From positions 1 through 64,000 of the forward strand of contig NZ_JAVKTS010000006.1 of NCBI RefSeq assembly GCF_031460495.1: a stretch of DNA of 64,000 nucleotides, in the 5' to 3' direction. Of the stretch, positions 45,932 through 54,161 are shown piece after piece. The translations under genes were made by a program, and so were the position numbers. Source of the stretch: Tissierella sp. GTDB lineage: Bacteria; Bacillota; Clostridia; Tissierellales; Tissierellaceae. Below the pieces are notes generated by a model, which was not told the origin of the DNA, did no database searches, and saw only the letters and a program-made list of their open reading frames with translations. How positions within the stretch are numbered: the first letter of the stretch is position 1; the number at the start of each line of letters is the position of its first letter.

Positions 45932-46912
45932 CTATAGGTTATAAATATCAATTTTGTATTTATCTAAATTGCTTTTTATCCATTCTATTGTTTCTATCAA
46001 TCCTTGCTCTAAACTATACTTTGGTTCCCAGCTTGTTAATCTTTTAATTTTTTCATTGGAGCCAAGTAATCTATTCACCTCTGATTTCTCAGGTCTCAAT
46101 CTCTCTTCTTCACATATTATTCTTGCATTAGGGTTAATTTGATTAATCATCTCTTGTGCAAGTTGACCTATTGATATTTCTTCTTGTGTAGCTATATTTA
46201 TTTCTTCCCCTATTGTATTCTTAGACCTAGCTATTTCAATAAAACCTTGTACTGTATCTTTAACATAATTAAAATCCCTTGTAGGAGTTAATGACCCTAA
46301 TTTTAATTCTTCCTTCCCTGCCAATAACTGCGTGATTATTGTAGGTATAACCGCCCTAGCCGATTGCCTTGGACCATAAGTATTAAACGGTCTAACTATT
46401 GTAATAGGCATATCAAAGCTTCTATAAAAGGACTCAGCTATTCTGTCAGCACCGATTTTTGTTGCTGAATAAGGAGATTGTCCTTGAAATGGGTGGTTTT
46501 CATCTATAGGGACATACTGTGCTGTGCCATATACTTCTGATGTTGAAGTAACTAATATTCTACTAGTCTCTAAATCCCTTGCAGCTTGGAGTACATTTAG
46601 TGTACCTTTTATGTTTGTGTCTACATAGGAGTCTGGTGAATGATAGCTAAATGGTATTGCAATTAAAGCTGCTAAATGATAGACTTCGTCTATTCCTTTC
46701 ATAGATTCCTTAACTCCATTTGGATCTCTAATGTCCCCTGTAAATACATCTATTTCATTTAATATCTCTTTAGGTAGCGTATCAAGCCATCCCCATGAGT
46801 TAAAGGAGTTATAGTATGCAAAGGCTCTAACTTTATGTCCTTCTCTTATTAACTCTTCTGTTAAGTGGCTTCCTATAAATCCATCTGCTCCTGTTACTAA
46901 TATATTTTTCAT
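45932..46912 (-). CDS. legB: LegB-type NDP-sugar 4,6-dehydratase
   Basis: A 326-residue extended SDR. GADGFIGSHL N-terminus, LVTSTSEVYGTAQYVPIDE and catalytic Tyr148-x3-Lys152 (YSATK). FNTYGPRQSARAVIP is typical of LegB/GDP-GlcNAc dehydratases. It makes the 4-keto-6-deoxy intermediate before LegC. The locus also contains a membrane PglF/CapD-type dehydratase, so two routes exist. Confidence 0.88.
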   Translation of the reverse strand: MKNILVTGADGFIGSHLTEELIREGHKVRAFAYYNSFNSWGWLDTLPKEILNEIDVFTGDIRDPNGVKESMKGIDEVYHLAALIAIPFSYHSPDSYVDTNIKGTLNVLQAARDLETSRILVTSTSEVYGTAQYVPIDENHPFQGQSPYSATKIGADRIAESFYRSFDMPITIVRPFNTYGPRQSARAVIPTIITQLLAGKEELKLGSLTPTRDFNYVKDTVQGFIEIARSKNTIGEEINIATQEEISIGQLAQEMINQINPNARIICEEERLRPEKSEVNRLLGSNEKIKRLTSWEPKYSLEQGLIETIEWIKSNLDKYKIDIYNL

Positions 46913-46941
46913 TAAATCACTCCAATCATTATTCTTCCAAA

Positions 46942-48141
46942 TTAAATATTAGATATCAAATCTGCTATATTTTCTACTGAATTTTTTGGTATAACCATAC
47001 ACTTTCTTCCTTTTTTTAACCTATTGCTTAGTTCACTATTCTTATCTAATAATTTTTTGATTGTGTATTCTAGATTTTTTATATGATTAATTTCAACTGA
47101 GCAATTATATTTTGAATAATCTAATCCATATTCCCTATTAGTTAAGTTAATCGTTATTAAAGGTTTATCCATTGCTACTACTTGTAAACCTACTGTTGAA
47201 AAAAAAGTCATAGCAATATCTGAGAAATATAGTACTGCAGCTAGATCTATATTCTTATCAAAAATAAAATTCTTTGGTAAATCTTTAATATAGTCTAAAT
47301 AATAATCAGTACTTTCACTAGGATGAAGTTTATAAAAATACAAATTATCATTATTTGATTTTGCATGTCTTATCATTTCTTTTATTACTATATCTCTACC
47401 GTCTATATTTAATTGTGAAAACATAGAAATAATATTTTTATGTTTCTTTATTTTATATCTTTGATTAAATAATCTCAAATTACTGTTATCAGGCACTATT
47501 TCGATATTAGGTTGACCAGTAACTATAATATCCTCTTCATGCAAGTGTTTATTATTATTGAGTATATTCCTTTTAACCATTTCATTCATAACCGCAACTT
47601 TAGCTCTGTAAGGTATTATATCATCTTCTCCCAATAAATCAATAACCCTTACAACAGGAATGTTTAGCTCATCAGCTACTATTCCAGCAGCCTTTTCAGT
47701 TCTTTGACCACATGTCAAAAATACTACATCAGGTTGCTCTTGTTTAACAATTTGTTTTATTGTATGATATGGAAAAAAAATCTGCCTTCCACCTTTTTCA
47801 AACATTTCCTCTGCAATTTCTAGTGTTTTATTTTGAAGTTTAAGATCATATATGTTCATACCAATATATGCAATTAATTCTTCTTTATCCAGTCCGGATT
47901 TTTCATTATAGCTATTATCTATTAACCTAGACCCAATTTCTAAAATCTCATCTTTATCTTTAAATATATCTATATAATCCTTTACTCCTTTATATGTGAT
48001 ATTATTATCTCTTAATGTAAATACGCTAGTTGTTAGTGCCAATACTTGGACATCTATATTTCTATTCATTAGTTCCTTAATAACCTTTACTGCTATTTGA
48101 ACATGTCCTCCACCATAAGTTACACATAGAATTTTCTTCAT
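46942..48141 (-). CDS. GT-B fold glycosyltransferase-like protein
   Basis: A 399-residue soluble protein with YGGGHVQIAVKVIKELM near the N-terminus (like the MurG GGTGGH region), a Rossmann-like C-terminal domain (FYKLHPSES, FSDIAMTFFSTVGLQVVA) typical of GT-B enzymes such as MurG/MGDG-synthase. It is the only glycosyltransferase-like gene between the phosphoglycosyl transferase and the end of the operon. ATG at 48141; 48150 lies on the preceding stop. Confidence 0.7.
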   Translation of the reverse strand: MKKILCVTYGGGHVQIAVKVIKELMNRNIDVQVLALTTSVFTLRDNNITYKGVKDYIDIFKDKDEILEIGSRLIDNSYNEKSGLDKEELIAYIGMNIYDLKLQNKTLEIAEEMFEKGGRQIFFPYHTIKQIVKQEQPDVVFLTCGQRTEKAAGIVADELNIPVVRVIDLLGEDDIIPYRAKVAVMNEMVKRNILNNNKHLHEEDIIVTGQPNIEIVPDNSNLRLFNQRYKIKKHKNIISMFSQLNIDGRDIVIKEMIRHAKSNNDNLYFYKLHPSESTDYYLDYIKDLPKNFIFDKNIDLAAVLYFSDIAMTFFSTVGLQVVAMDKPLITINLTNREYGLDYSKYNCSVEINHIKNLEYTIKKLLDKNSELSNRLKKGRKCMVIPKNSVENIADLISNI

Positions 48142-48146
48142 ATTAC

Positions 48147-49091
48147 TCATTCCTTATGCCTATTCTTAAGAAGTTTTACAGTATTTTGTATCATTTCTTT
48201 TGCATAGTCTATTCCAACTTCTTCCCATGGGTAATGTCCTTCACCATTTCTAGACACTGAAACTTCATTTACTTCTAATATATAGATGTTTTTCTTGCTA
48301 TCTACAATTAGATCATATCTAGGAACACCTACTAACTCCATCTTTTTAGTTATTTCTGTTGTTATGTATGCAATATTATTTATTAAATTCTTATCTAAAA
48401 GTTCAAATCTATCATATTTTTCATCTAAACTAGTGAAATTTCTTAGTTTTGCTACAGCTATTTTACTTATATCTCTCATTTTCAAAGCGTCAGTAAGTGG
48501 TACGTATGTTTCTCCATCCGATACTATAGGTATTGTATACTCTACTCCGTCAATAAATGACTCTACTATAGCTCTGCTACCATTCAATAAATTTTCATCT
48601 ACAAGTTGATATAGGTGCTCCTTAGTAAGTGCTTTTGCAGTTTTAACAGAATCATCTTCAGATTTTACTACACATGGTAAAGACATATCTATTCTATTCA
48701 ATTGTTCTAAGTCATTAATTATAAAATAGTCTGGAGTCTTAAATCCAATTTTTCTAATAAAATCATATGTTAATATTTTATTTTTCCCATATTCTGCCTT
48801 ATACGGGTTTATTGATGTGACTATACCTAAATCATATACTGACTTAGCAATATCATGAGCTAAGGCATGCCCAGTCCCCAGTAGTAAACAATCTGCGTTA
48901 TGTTTAATAATATTTACTATCTTCTCTTTTTCTACTAAATCTATTAAATAATTCTCGTCTGCTGCACCATACCCGCGATTAGTTTCATCTCCACATATAA
49001 GAATTGAGTAATATCCTAATTTCTTACATGTACTTACTAATATATCTCCGCTTGAACCACCAATAATAGCAATTTTAGTTTTTCCAACCAT
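48147..49091 (-). CDS. ATP-grasp domain protein
   Basis: A 314-residue soluble enzyme with an N-terminal pre-ATP-grasp Rossmann domain (IAIIGGSSGDILVSTCKKLG) and an ATP-grasp fold: PCVVKSEDDSVKTAKAL, VESFIDGVEYTIPIVSDGE, and ILEVNEVSVSRNGEGHYP, with a metal-binding Glu-Asn. ATP-grasp ligases form amide or peptide bonds from acyl-phosphates. It could attach an amino acid or carboxylic acid to a sugar (inference). It is immediately followed by the GT-B gene. Confidence 0.8.
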   Translation of the reverse strand: MVGKTKIAIIGGSSGDILVSTCKKLGYYSILICGDETNRGYGAADENYLIDLVEKEKIVNIIKHNADCLLLGTGHALAHDIAKSVYDLGIVTSINPYKAEYGKNKILTYDFIRKIGFKTPDYFIINDLEQLNRIDMSLPCVVKSEDDSVKTAKALTKEHLYQLVDENLLNGSRAIVESFIDGVEYTIPIVSDGETYVPLTDALKMRDISKIAVAKLRNFTSLDEKYDRFELLDKNLINNIAYITTEITKKMELVGVPRYDLIVDSKKNIYILEVNEVSVSRNGEGHYPWEEVGIDYAKEMIQNTVKLLKNRHKE

Positions 49092-49102
49092 TATTACTCC
49101 CC

Positions 49103-50812
49103 CTATAATACATTTTTTATCAGTTTTATTCTATTATTTAAACTATCTAAAATAACAAGTAAATTGTTTGAAATACTATAGTCTGCATCCCAAGGTGCTA
49201 TCATACTATTTATATCATTACCTAAATTATTTCCTATTGTTTTTATGATTCTATGCGTATTTATGTCAACAATTTCTACTTTATGATTCCCTCGATTCAC
49301 AACAAGCATGAAGTCGTCTCTAACTATCTTAGCTCGTACTATGTTATTGTTATGTATTGATAATACTTCATCAAATTGATTCTCTATTAAATCATACTTT
49401 TGTACCCTATTATTTGACGAATCTGCTAATATTAAATTATCTTTCCAAATATTTAGTCTTATAAATGAAGTCTTATAATCAGATTTTACTTCCCCTATAG
49501 CATCGCCTCTATCAGCAATTATTCCTTTATATGAGAGAGTCTTTTTATCAAACTCATGTATCTTAGAGTTACTAATATCGGCAACAAATATCCTATCACC
49601 ATATACTGCTACACTAGAAGGTATAATTTCAACTTCACCATTTTTAGGTATTTGATTTAAGTACTCACCTTCTGAAGTTAATATTTGGACTCTTTTATTC
49701 TTACTATCAGATATATATAAAAGTTCATTTGAATCAATAAATATGTCATTAGGATAATTAAACTCACCATTCTTCGTTCCTAATCTGCCTATCCTTTTAA
49801 TAAATTCTCCATTACTTTCAAAAATTGCAATACTATGATTTAAATAGTCAGCAACATAAAATAGTTTTTCATCCTTACTGAAGATAATTGCAGCTGGTCT
49901 TAATACTATGTTTTCTTGATAGCTTCCTATCACCTTATCTAAAACTAAGCCCCTATTATAAATCTTCAGCCTATGATTCCAAGTATCTGTTAAATACAAC
50001 TTTCCCTTTTTATCAAAATCAAATCCAAATATATAATTAAACCCATCTTCACCCAATCCATATTTCCCAAATTGGTCTACATATAGTCCATCCTTTGTAA
50101 ATATTTGTATCCTATGATTATATATATCACCAACATATAATAAATTATCATGTATTAAAATCCTCCATGGAATTTTAAATTCACCATTATTACTTCCTTC
50201 TCTTCCTATTTCCCATACTAACTCTAATCTTTTGTTAAAACATCTAATTTTATTATCTTGTGTATCAGATACATATATGTTTCCTTCTTCATCTACATCA
50301 CATACTCCATATGAAATCATTCCCGAAAGACTATATTTTCTTAAATAGATCCCCTCAGAATCAAAAACCTTGATGCATTTTTCAAAACAATCAACTGCAT
50401 TAATATTATTATCATTATCTATAAATAAGCTTTGAGGATTACTACTTCTACCATCACCATTAAAAATTCCGCCATTGCCAAACATAGATTCACCATAGCA
50501 ATTTTTACCGAATTCAAATCTATAATTACCATCAAAATCAAATACGATTATTCTATAGTTTCCCCCATCAGCTATATAAACTAAATCATTATATATCAAT
50601 AAATCATATGGAAATAGTAAGTTTATTTTTTTTCCATTATCATATAGAGGTAGTTCTCCACCCTCTCCAAACAAATCATATTTATATAATTTAGATGTCA
50701 ACCTATCTATAACAAAAAAATAGCCATTGCCTACCTTTATGCTGTAAGGTAAAATATATTTATCTTTTTCATTTATTTGATTACCTATAATTTTAATTTC
50801 TGGTTCTACCAT
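49103..50812 (-). CDS. Cytoplasmic NHL-repeat protein
   Basis: A 569-residue protein with no signal peptide or transmembrane segment and about ten NHL-type blades (for example YDLFGEGG, YIADGGNYRIIVFDFDG, YVSDTQDNKIRCFNK, YVGDIYNHRIQIFTKDGL, LYLTDTWNHRLKIYNR, YVADYLNHSIAIFESNGE, LYISDSKNKRVQILTSEG). It likely forms one or two beta-propellers and acts as a scaffold or possibly an unusual hydrolase/transferase. Such propellers are rare in glycan operons. Its start overlaps the stop of the phosphoglycosyl transferase gene. Confidence 0.85.
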   Translation of the reverse strand: MVEPEIKIIGNQINEKDKYILPYSIKVGNGYFFVIDRLTSKLYKYDLFGEGGELPLYDNGKKINLLFPYDLLIYNDLVYIADGGNYRIIVFDFDGNYRFEFGKNCYGESMFGNGGIFNGDGRSSNPQSLFIDNDNNINAVDCFEKCIKVFDSEGIYLRKYSLSGMISYGVCDVDEEGNIYVSDTQDNKIRCFNKRLELVWEIGREGSNNGEFKIPWRILIHDNLLYVGDIYNHRIQIFTKDGLYVDQFGKYGLGEDGFNYIFGFDFDKKGKLYLTDTWNHRLKIYNRGLVLDKVIGSYQENIVLRPAAIIFSKDEKLFYVADYLNHSIAIFESNGEFIKRIGRLGTKNGEFNYPNDIFIDSNELLYISDSKNKRVQILTSEGEYLNQIPKNGEVEIIPSSVAVYGDRIFVADISNSKIHEFDKKTLSYKGIIADRGDAIGEVKSDYKTSFIRLNIWKDNLILADSSNNRVQKYDLIENQFDEVLSIHNNNIVRAKIVRDDFMLVVNRGNHKVEIVDINTHRIIKTIGNNLGNDINSMIAPWDADYSISNNLLVILDSLNNRIKLIKNVL

Positions 50813-51426
50813 TAATTTACACCTTCTTTTTTAATTATTTGGCTAAATGTAGTTATTATAATTGATATATCCATCCTCAAGCTTTGATTATCAACATATT
50901 TTTCATCATAATGCATCCTTCTATCTAGAGTGATATGACTTCTTCCATTTACTTGTGATAGGCCTGTAATTCCAGGAGCAGTCATTAATCTCTTCTCTAT
51001 ATGTTCTTTAGGAAAAATTTCCATATCTCCAGGTACATCAGGCCTAGGCCCCACTATACTCATATTTCCAATCAAAACATTGAATAACTGCGGTAGCTCA
51101 TCAATACTTGTTTTTCTCAAAATTTTGCCAACTTTTGTTATCCGATTATCTCCAGATTTCGTGCTTGTAGGTCCTATTCTATCAGCATTTGAAACCATCG
51201 TCCTAAACTTATAAATATAAAATTCCTTGCTGTTTTTTCCTACTCGTTTTTGCTTGTATAATATAGTCCCAGAAGAATCTAATTTAATAATCAATCCGAC
51301 TAAAACAAATACTGGAATTAATAATATCACTGCTGGAATAGTTAATAGTAAATCTAGAGTTCGTTTCCCATGGTTTCTATAAAAACTTTTTTTAACTGTT
51401 TTTTTTACTTGTGTATTTGTCTGCAA
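50812..51426 (-). CDS. Bacterial sugar transferase (polyprenyl-phosphate phosphoglycosyl transferase)
   Basis: A 204-residue monotopic phosphoglycosyl transferase (PglC/WcaJ catalytic type). One N-terminal hydrophobic helix (about 26-47), KRVGKNSKEFYIYKFRTM, and TSIDELPQLFNVL with the catalytic Asp-Glu, then GPRPDVPGDM. It moves a sugar-1-phosphate, probably bacillosamine-type or HexNAc, from UDP to undecaprenyl phosphate and starts repeat-unit assembly. Start TTG 9 bases after GAAGG; overlaps the aldolase by 35 bases. Confidence 0.92.
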   Translation of the reverse strand: MQTNTQVKKTVKKSFYRNHGKRTLDLLLTIPAVILLIPVFVLVGLIIKLDSSGTILYKQKRVGKNSKEFYIYKFRTMVSNADRIGPTSTKSGDNRITKVGKILRKTSIDELPQLFNVLIGNMSIVGPRPDVPGDMEIFPKEHIEKRLMTAPGITGLSQVNGRSHITLDRRMHYDEKYVDNQSLRMDISIIITTFSQIIKKEGVN

Positions 51427-52222
51427 CCTTTTGCACCTTCTCCTTAACTAATTTTTTGTTTTTATTAAATTCCTTATCAGTCCAAGTACTCATCAGTAGT
51501 TCATATTCTCGTATTTTATTAATTTCTTCAATTAACTTAAAATTCTTCTCTTTATCCGTATTATTAATCTCATTTCTGAAAGTTCTAGATAAAATCACCA
51601 TCTTTGATCCTAATCTATAATGCTCTGCTATTATAAGCTCAGCTGGAATATCTCCTTCCCCTATCTTAGCTATACCCCCAAATCCAAACTTAATATTTTT
51701 TAATTTAACTTTTGAAGCAATATATTCAACTATTCCACCTGATAAAACTTCAAACATAAAATCAACACCTAGGCATAAATGTAAATCATTTAAACCAATG
51801 TGAATTTCATCTATACCATTCACTTCCAATATGTCATCAATTCTAACCATTGCTTGAGAAGTTTCAAGTAACAAACATGTTCTTGCTCTACCATTTACAC
51901 AATTAATAAATTTTTCTACTTCTTCTTTACTTGTAAACATAGGCAACATGATAATATCTGCACCTTGATTTATACATTCATCAACTTCTTCTTGTGTCTT
52001 CTCATAATAAGGGTTTATTCTTACTAAAACCTTACTTTTAACTACTGTGCTTTTTATTCTCCCTACATCTTTGATGCTATGATTTCCTATATGAGTATCT
52101 AGATGACCTTGTCGTTCCAATTTCCCATTTCTTTCAAGATCAATAAAAATTCTATCAATCCCCGCCTGCTCTGCTTCTAGGACTGTATCAAAATCATTAG
52201 TTATTAGCATTAAATCAAGCAT
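51392..52222 (-). CDS. HpcH/HpaI-family aldolase
   Basis: A 276-residue TIM-barrel. FIDLERNGKLERQGHLD, LVRINPYYEKTQEEVDECIN, DIIMLPMFTSKEEVEKF, and HIGLNDLHLCLG with metal ligands resemble citrate-lyase/HpcH-type aldolases that join pyruvate or oxaloacetate to an aldehyde, or cleave such bonds. Such an enzyme in a nonulosonic acid locus is unusual; it may make a carboxylated substituent for the glycan or a precursor (inference). Confidence 0.8.
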   Translation of the reverse strand: MLDLMLITNDFDTVLEAEQAGIDRIFIDLERNGKLERQGHLDTHIGNHSIKDVGRIKSTVVKSKVLVRINPYYEKTQEEVDECINQGADIIMLPMFTSKEEVEKFINCVNGRARTCLLLETSQAMVRIDDILEVNGIDEIHIGLNDLHLCLGVDFMFEVLSGGIVEYIASKVKLKNIKFGFGGIAKIGEGDIPAELIIAEHYRLGSKMVILSRTFRNEINNTDKEKNFKLIEEINKIREYELLMSTWTDKEFNKNKKLVKEKVQKVADKYTSKKNS

Positions 52223-52233
52223 ATTAAATCCTC

Positions 52234-53397
52234 CTAATTTATATAGTATAGAATGAGTATAATAAGTGGTGGTACTCCCATTAACCCAGTAGAAAATCCA
52301 AATAGTAGCCCATACATTGATATATTGATTCCTAGTATTAATGGTAAAATCTTGTTTTTCTTATAGATTTGTTTCTTAATAAATAAAAAATTCATAATTA
52401 AGAATATAGTGATTAAAGCAATAAATATTATTGTTTGAAACTGTGATAAAATAAAAAATCTACCAACCCCATGGTTTAACATATTGATTAAACCTTTAAA
52501 TCCTCCACCAAAATAATTAACATTTCTAATAAACATAATAGTGGCATATTCAAATACTATATATAACAAAGGCGATAATATTAACAATGAAAATATTTGT
52601 TTCCTTATAGAAGGTGGATTGTCAATTAGTCTATAATAGTAAACATATAACATAACCATTATATAGATTAAACTAACCATAAGTGTCCCACTACTAACTG
52701 TTGTTAAGACAAATGCACCAGCCAAAAAGATTATTTTTGAGATATTAAGCTTTATACCTTTAGTATAAATCGAAATAAAAATATCTGTTATCATCAAGAA
52801 TCCTAAATAAGCAAAAACTAATCTTCCATTCATTAAAAAAGCCAATAGTGTTACAGGAAACATACATAACATGTTTAATACTTCAATCAAATATCTGTGC
52901 TTGTTTTCTTTAAGTTTCTTCAATGAATTCATCATTGTTAAGAATATAATATTAAACATAGTTATCACATAATATGAAAACCCCAAATCTAAATCCATTT
53001 CAAATACTTGTGACAATATATATCCTGGGTAAGCAACTAAAAGTCTCACTGCATGAGGGTGTCCACTTTTGAACCAAACTAGTAGACTCTTATCAATATC
53101 TAACAAAGCTCTTGCTTGAGGTATAAAAGAAAACTTAATAATATTTTCTTTTACACATATATATAATACTAAAAAGTAAATAAAAGACACAAATTTGGTA
53201 AATATACTCTTGCTAGGATAAACATATATAATTATTAGGTTTGCAATGAATATACTTATTGCTAGTCTATGTGCACCTGAATCATTTACTATTAGTAGGG
53301 TCATTAATAATATTAAAGATGTGATTACAGTAGCTTTAATTAAATTTTTACTAATTCTTAGTTTTTTAATTTTGTTAGTCTTAATTACTATATTCAT
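52234..53397 (-). CDS. EpsG-like polytopic membrane protein (candidate Wzy polymerase)
   Basis: A 387-residue protein with about ten hydrophobic segments and a small periplasmic loop (KSGHPHAVRLLVAYPGYIL). It resembles EpsG/Wzy-type polymerases in size and topology, but I cannot identify a family-specific motif. ATG at 53397 after AGGA. Immediately after the regulator gene. Confidence 0.6.
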   Translation of the reverse strand: MNIVIKTNKIKKLRISKNLIKATVITSLILLMTLLIVNDSGAHRLAISIFIANLIIIYVYPSKSIFTKFVSFIYFLVLYICVKENIIKFSFIPQARALLDIDKSLLVWFKSGHPHAVRLLVAYPGYILSQVFEMDLDLGFSYYVITMFNIIFLTMMNSLKKLKENKHRYLIEVLNMLCMFPVTLLAFLMNGRLVFAYLGFLMITDIFISIYTKGIKLNISKIIFLAGAFVLTTVSSGTLMVSLIYIMVMLYVYYYRLIDNPPSIRKQIFSLLILSPLLYIVFEYATIMFIRNVNYFGGGFKGLINMLNHGVGRFFILSQFQTIIFIALITIFLIMNFLFIKKQIYKKNKILPLILGINISMYGLLFGFSTGLMGVPPLIILILYYIN

Positions 53398-53407
53398 TTG
53401 ACACATC

Positions 53408-54046
53408 CTATCCAAAAAACCTAACTATTCTATCTCCAACATACCCGATTTCCTCAAGTCTTTCCCTAATACGATCTTCATATGTATAGCTAGTGATAAC
53501 TATAGCATCATAGTCATATTTCCCTATATCAAACCTTGTGATAATTCTATATCCAAATAGTTCCGTATCCTCTTTATGTTCATCATCATCAATAATTCCT
53601 ATTATGTTCAATTTGTAATTTTGTCTGTCTCTTATAACACTAAGGATAGTTTTAGCCACTTCACCTGCTCCATATAGTAGTATCTTTATGCATCCTTTAT
53701 TTTCTAAGTCTTCTAAAAATTTTTCTACATTTTCTTTAGCTATCTTATACAACCTTAATAGTTCATGCAAATAAGTTATTATCAAATAGTTTTTTCTTTT
53801 AATTCCTTCATAAGTTATTTTATACTTTATTGTCTTTGGAGATATATAGTCTCTGAGTATATATCCATTACTTTCCAAGTCAGTTATATACACATTAATC
53901 ATAGAAGGAGCTGACCCAACTACCTCAGCAAGTTCTTTTTGTGTGGTGTCTTCATTGTTTTCTATGTACTGGAGTATGGTAAGTTCTTTTAGTTCTGCTG
54001 TTGGAGTAAAAAATTTGATATTTGAAATAATTTGATCCACCCCCAT
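53408..54046 (-). CDS. Winged-helix regulator fused to a Rossmann-type sensor domain
   Basis: A 212-residue protein: a wHTH (about 20-80, ILQYIENNEDTTQKELAEVV, SMINVYITDLESNGYIL), a helical linker (85-115) and a Rossmann-like domain (115-212) with LLYGAGEVAKTIL and IDDDEHKEDTELFGYRI, similar to the N-terminal acceptor domain of PglD-type enzymes. It stands first in the operon behind a strong promoter. A nucleotide-sugar-sensing autoregulator is likely (inference). The ATG (54046) has no upstream ribosome site in the normal place; a leaderless or GGGGTGG-overlapping start is possible. Confidence 0.75.
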   Translation of the reverse strand: MGVDQIISNIKFFTPTAELKELTILQYIENNEDTTQKELAEVVGSAPSMINVYITDLESNGYILRDYISPKTIKYKITYEGIKRKNYLIITYLHELLRLYKIAKENVEKFLEDLENKGCIKILLYGAGEVAKTILSVIRDRQNYKLNIIGIIDDDEHKEDTELFGYRIITRFDIGKYDYDAIVITSYTYEDRIRERLEEIGYVGDRIVRFFG

Positions 54047-54054
54047 TGTTTAAT

Positions 54055-54080
54055 TTATTCATTCGTTCATTGAATGATTT
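54055..54080 (-). promoter_or_regulatory. Candidate operator of the glycan operon
   Basis: ATTCAATGAACGAATGAAT on the minus strand contains two overlapping AATGA-type half repeats (ATTCAATGAA/CGAATGAAT) just after the transcription start and before the regulator gene. Confidence 0.35.
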
Positions 54081-54081
54081 A

Positions 54082-54110
54082 ATTATAGCATAAGAAAGTA
54101 AGCATTACAA
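54082..54110 (-). promoter_or_regulatory. Promoter of the legionaminic acid/glycan operon
   Basis: TTGTAA (54110-54105) and TATAAT (54087-54082) with 17-base spacing and an extended TGC in front of the -10, on the minus strand, about 35-40 bases from the regulator start. Confidence 0.8.
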
Positions 54111-54116
54111 TAAAAA

Positions 54117-54153
54117 AGGATGCACCTTTTAATAATACTCAAAGGTGTATCCT
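54117..54153 (-). terminator. Terminator of the wzz-wzy operon
   Basis: AGGATACACCTTT paired with AAAGGTGCATCCT (one G-U pair) with an 11-base loop, followed by TTTTTTA on the minus strand. It separates the wzz-wzy unit from the long operon. Confidence 0.88.
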
Positions 54154-54161
54154 AGTGTTAC

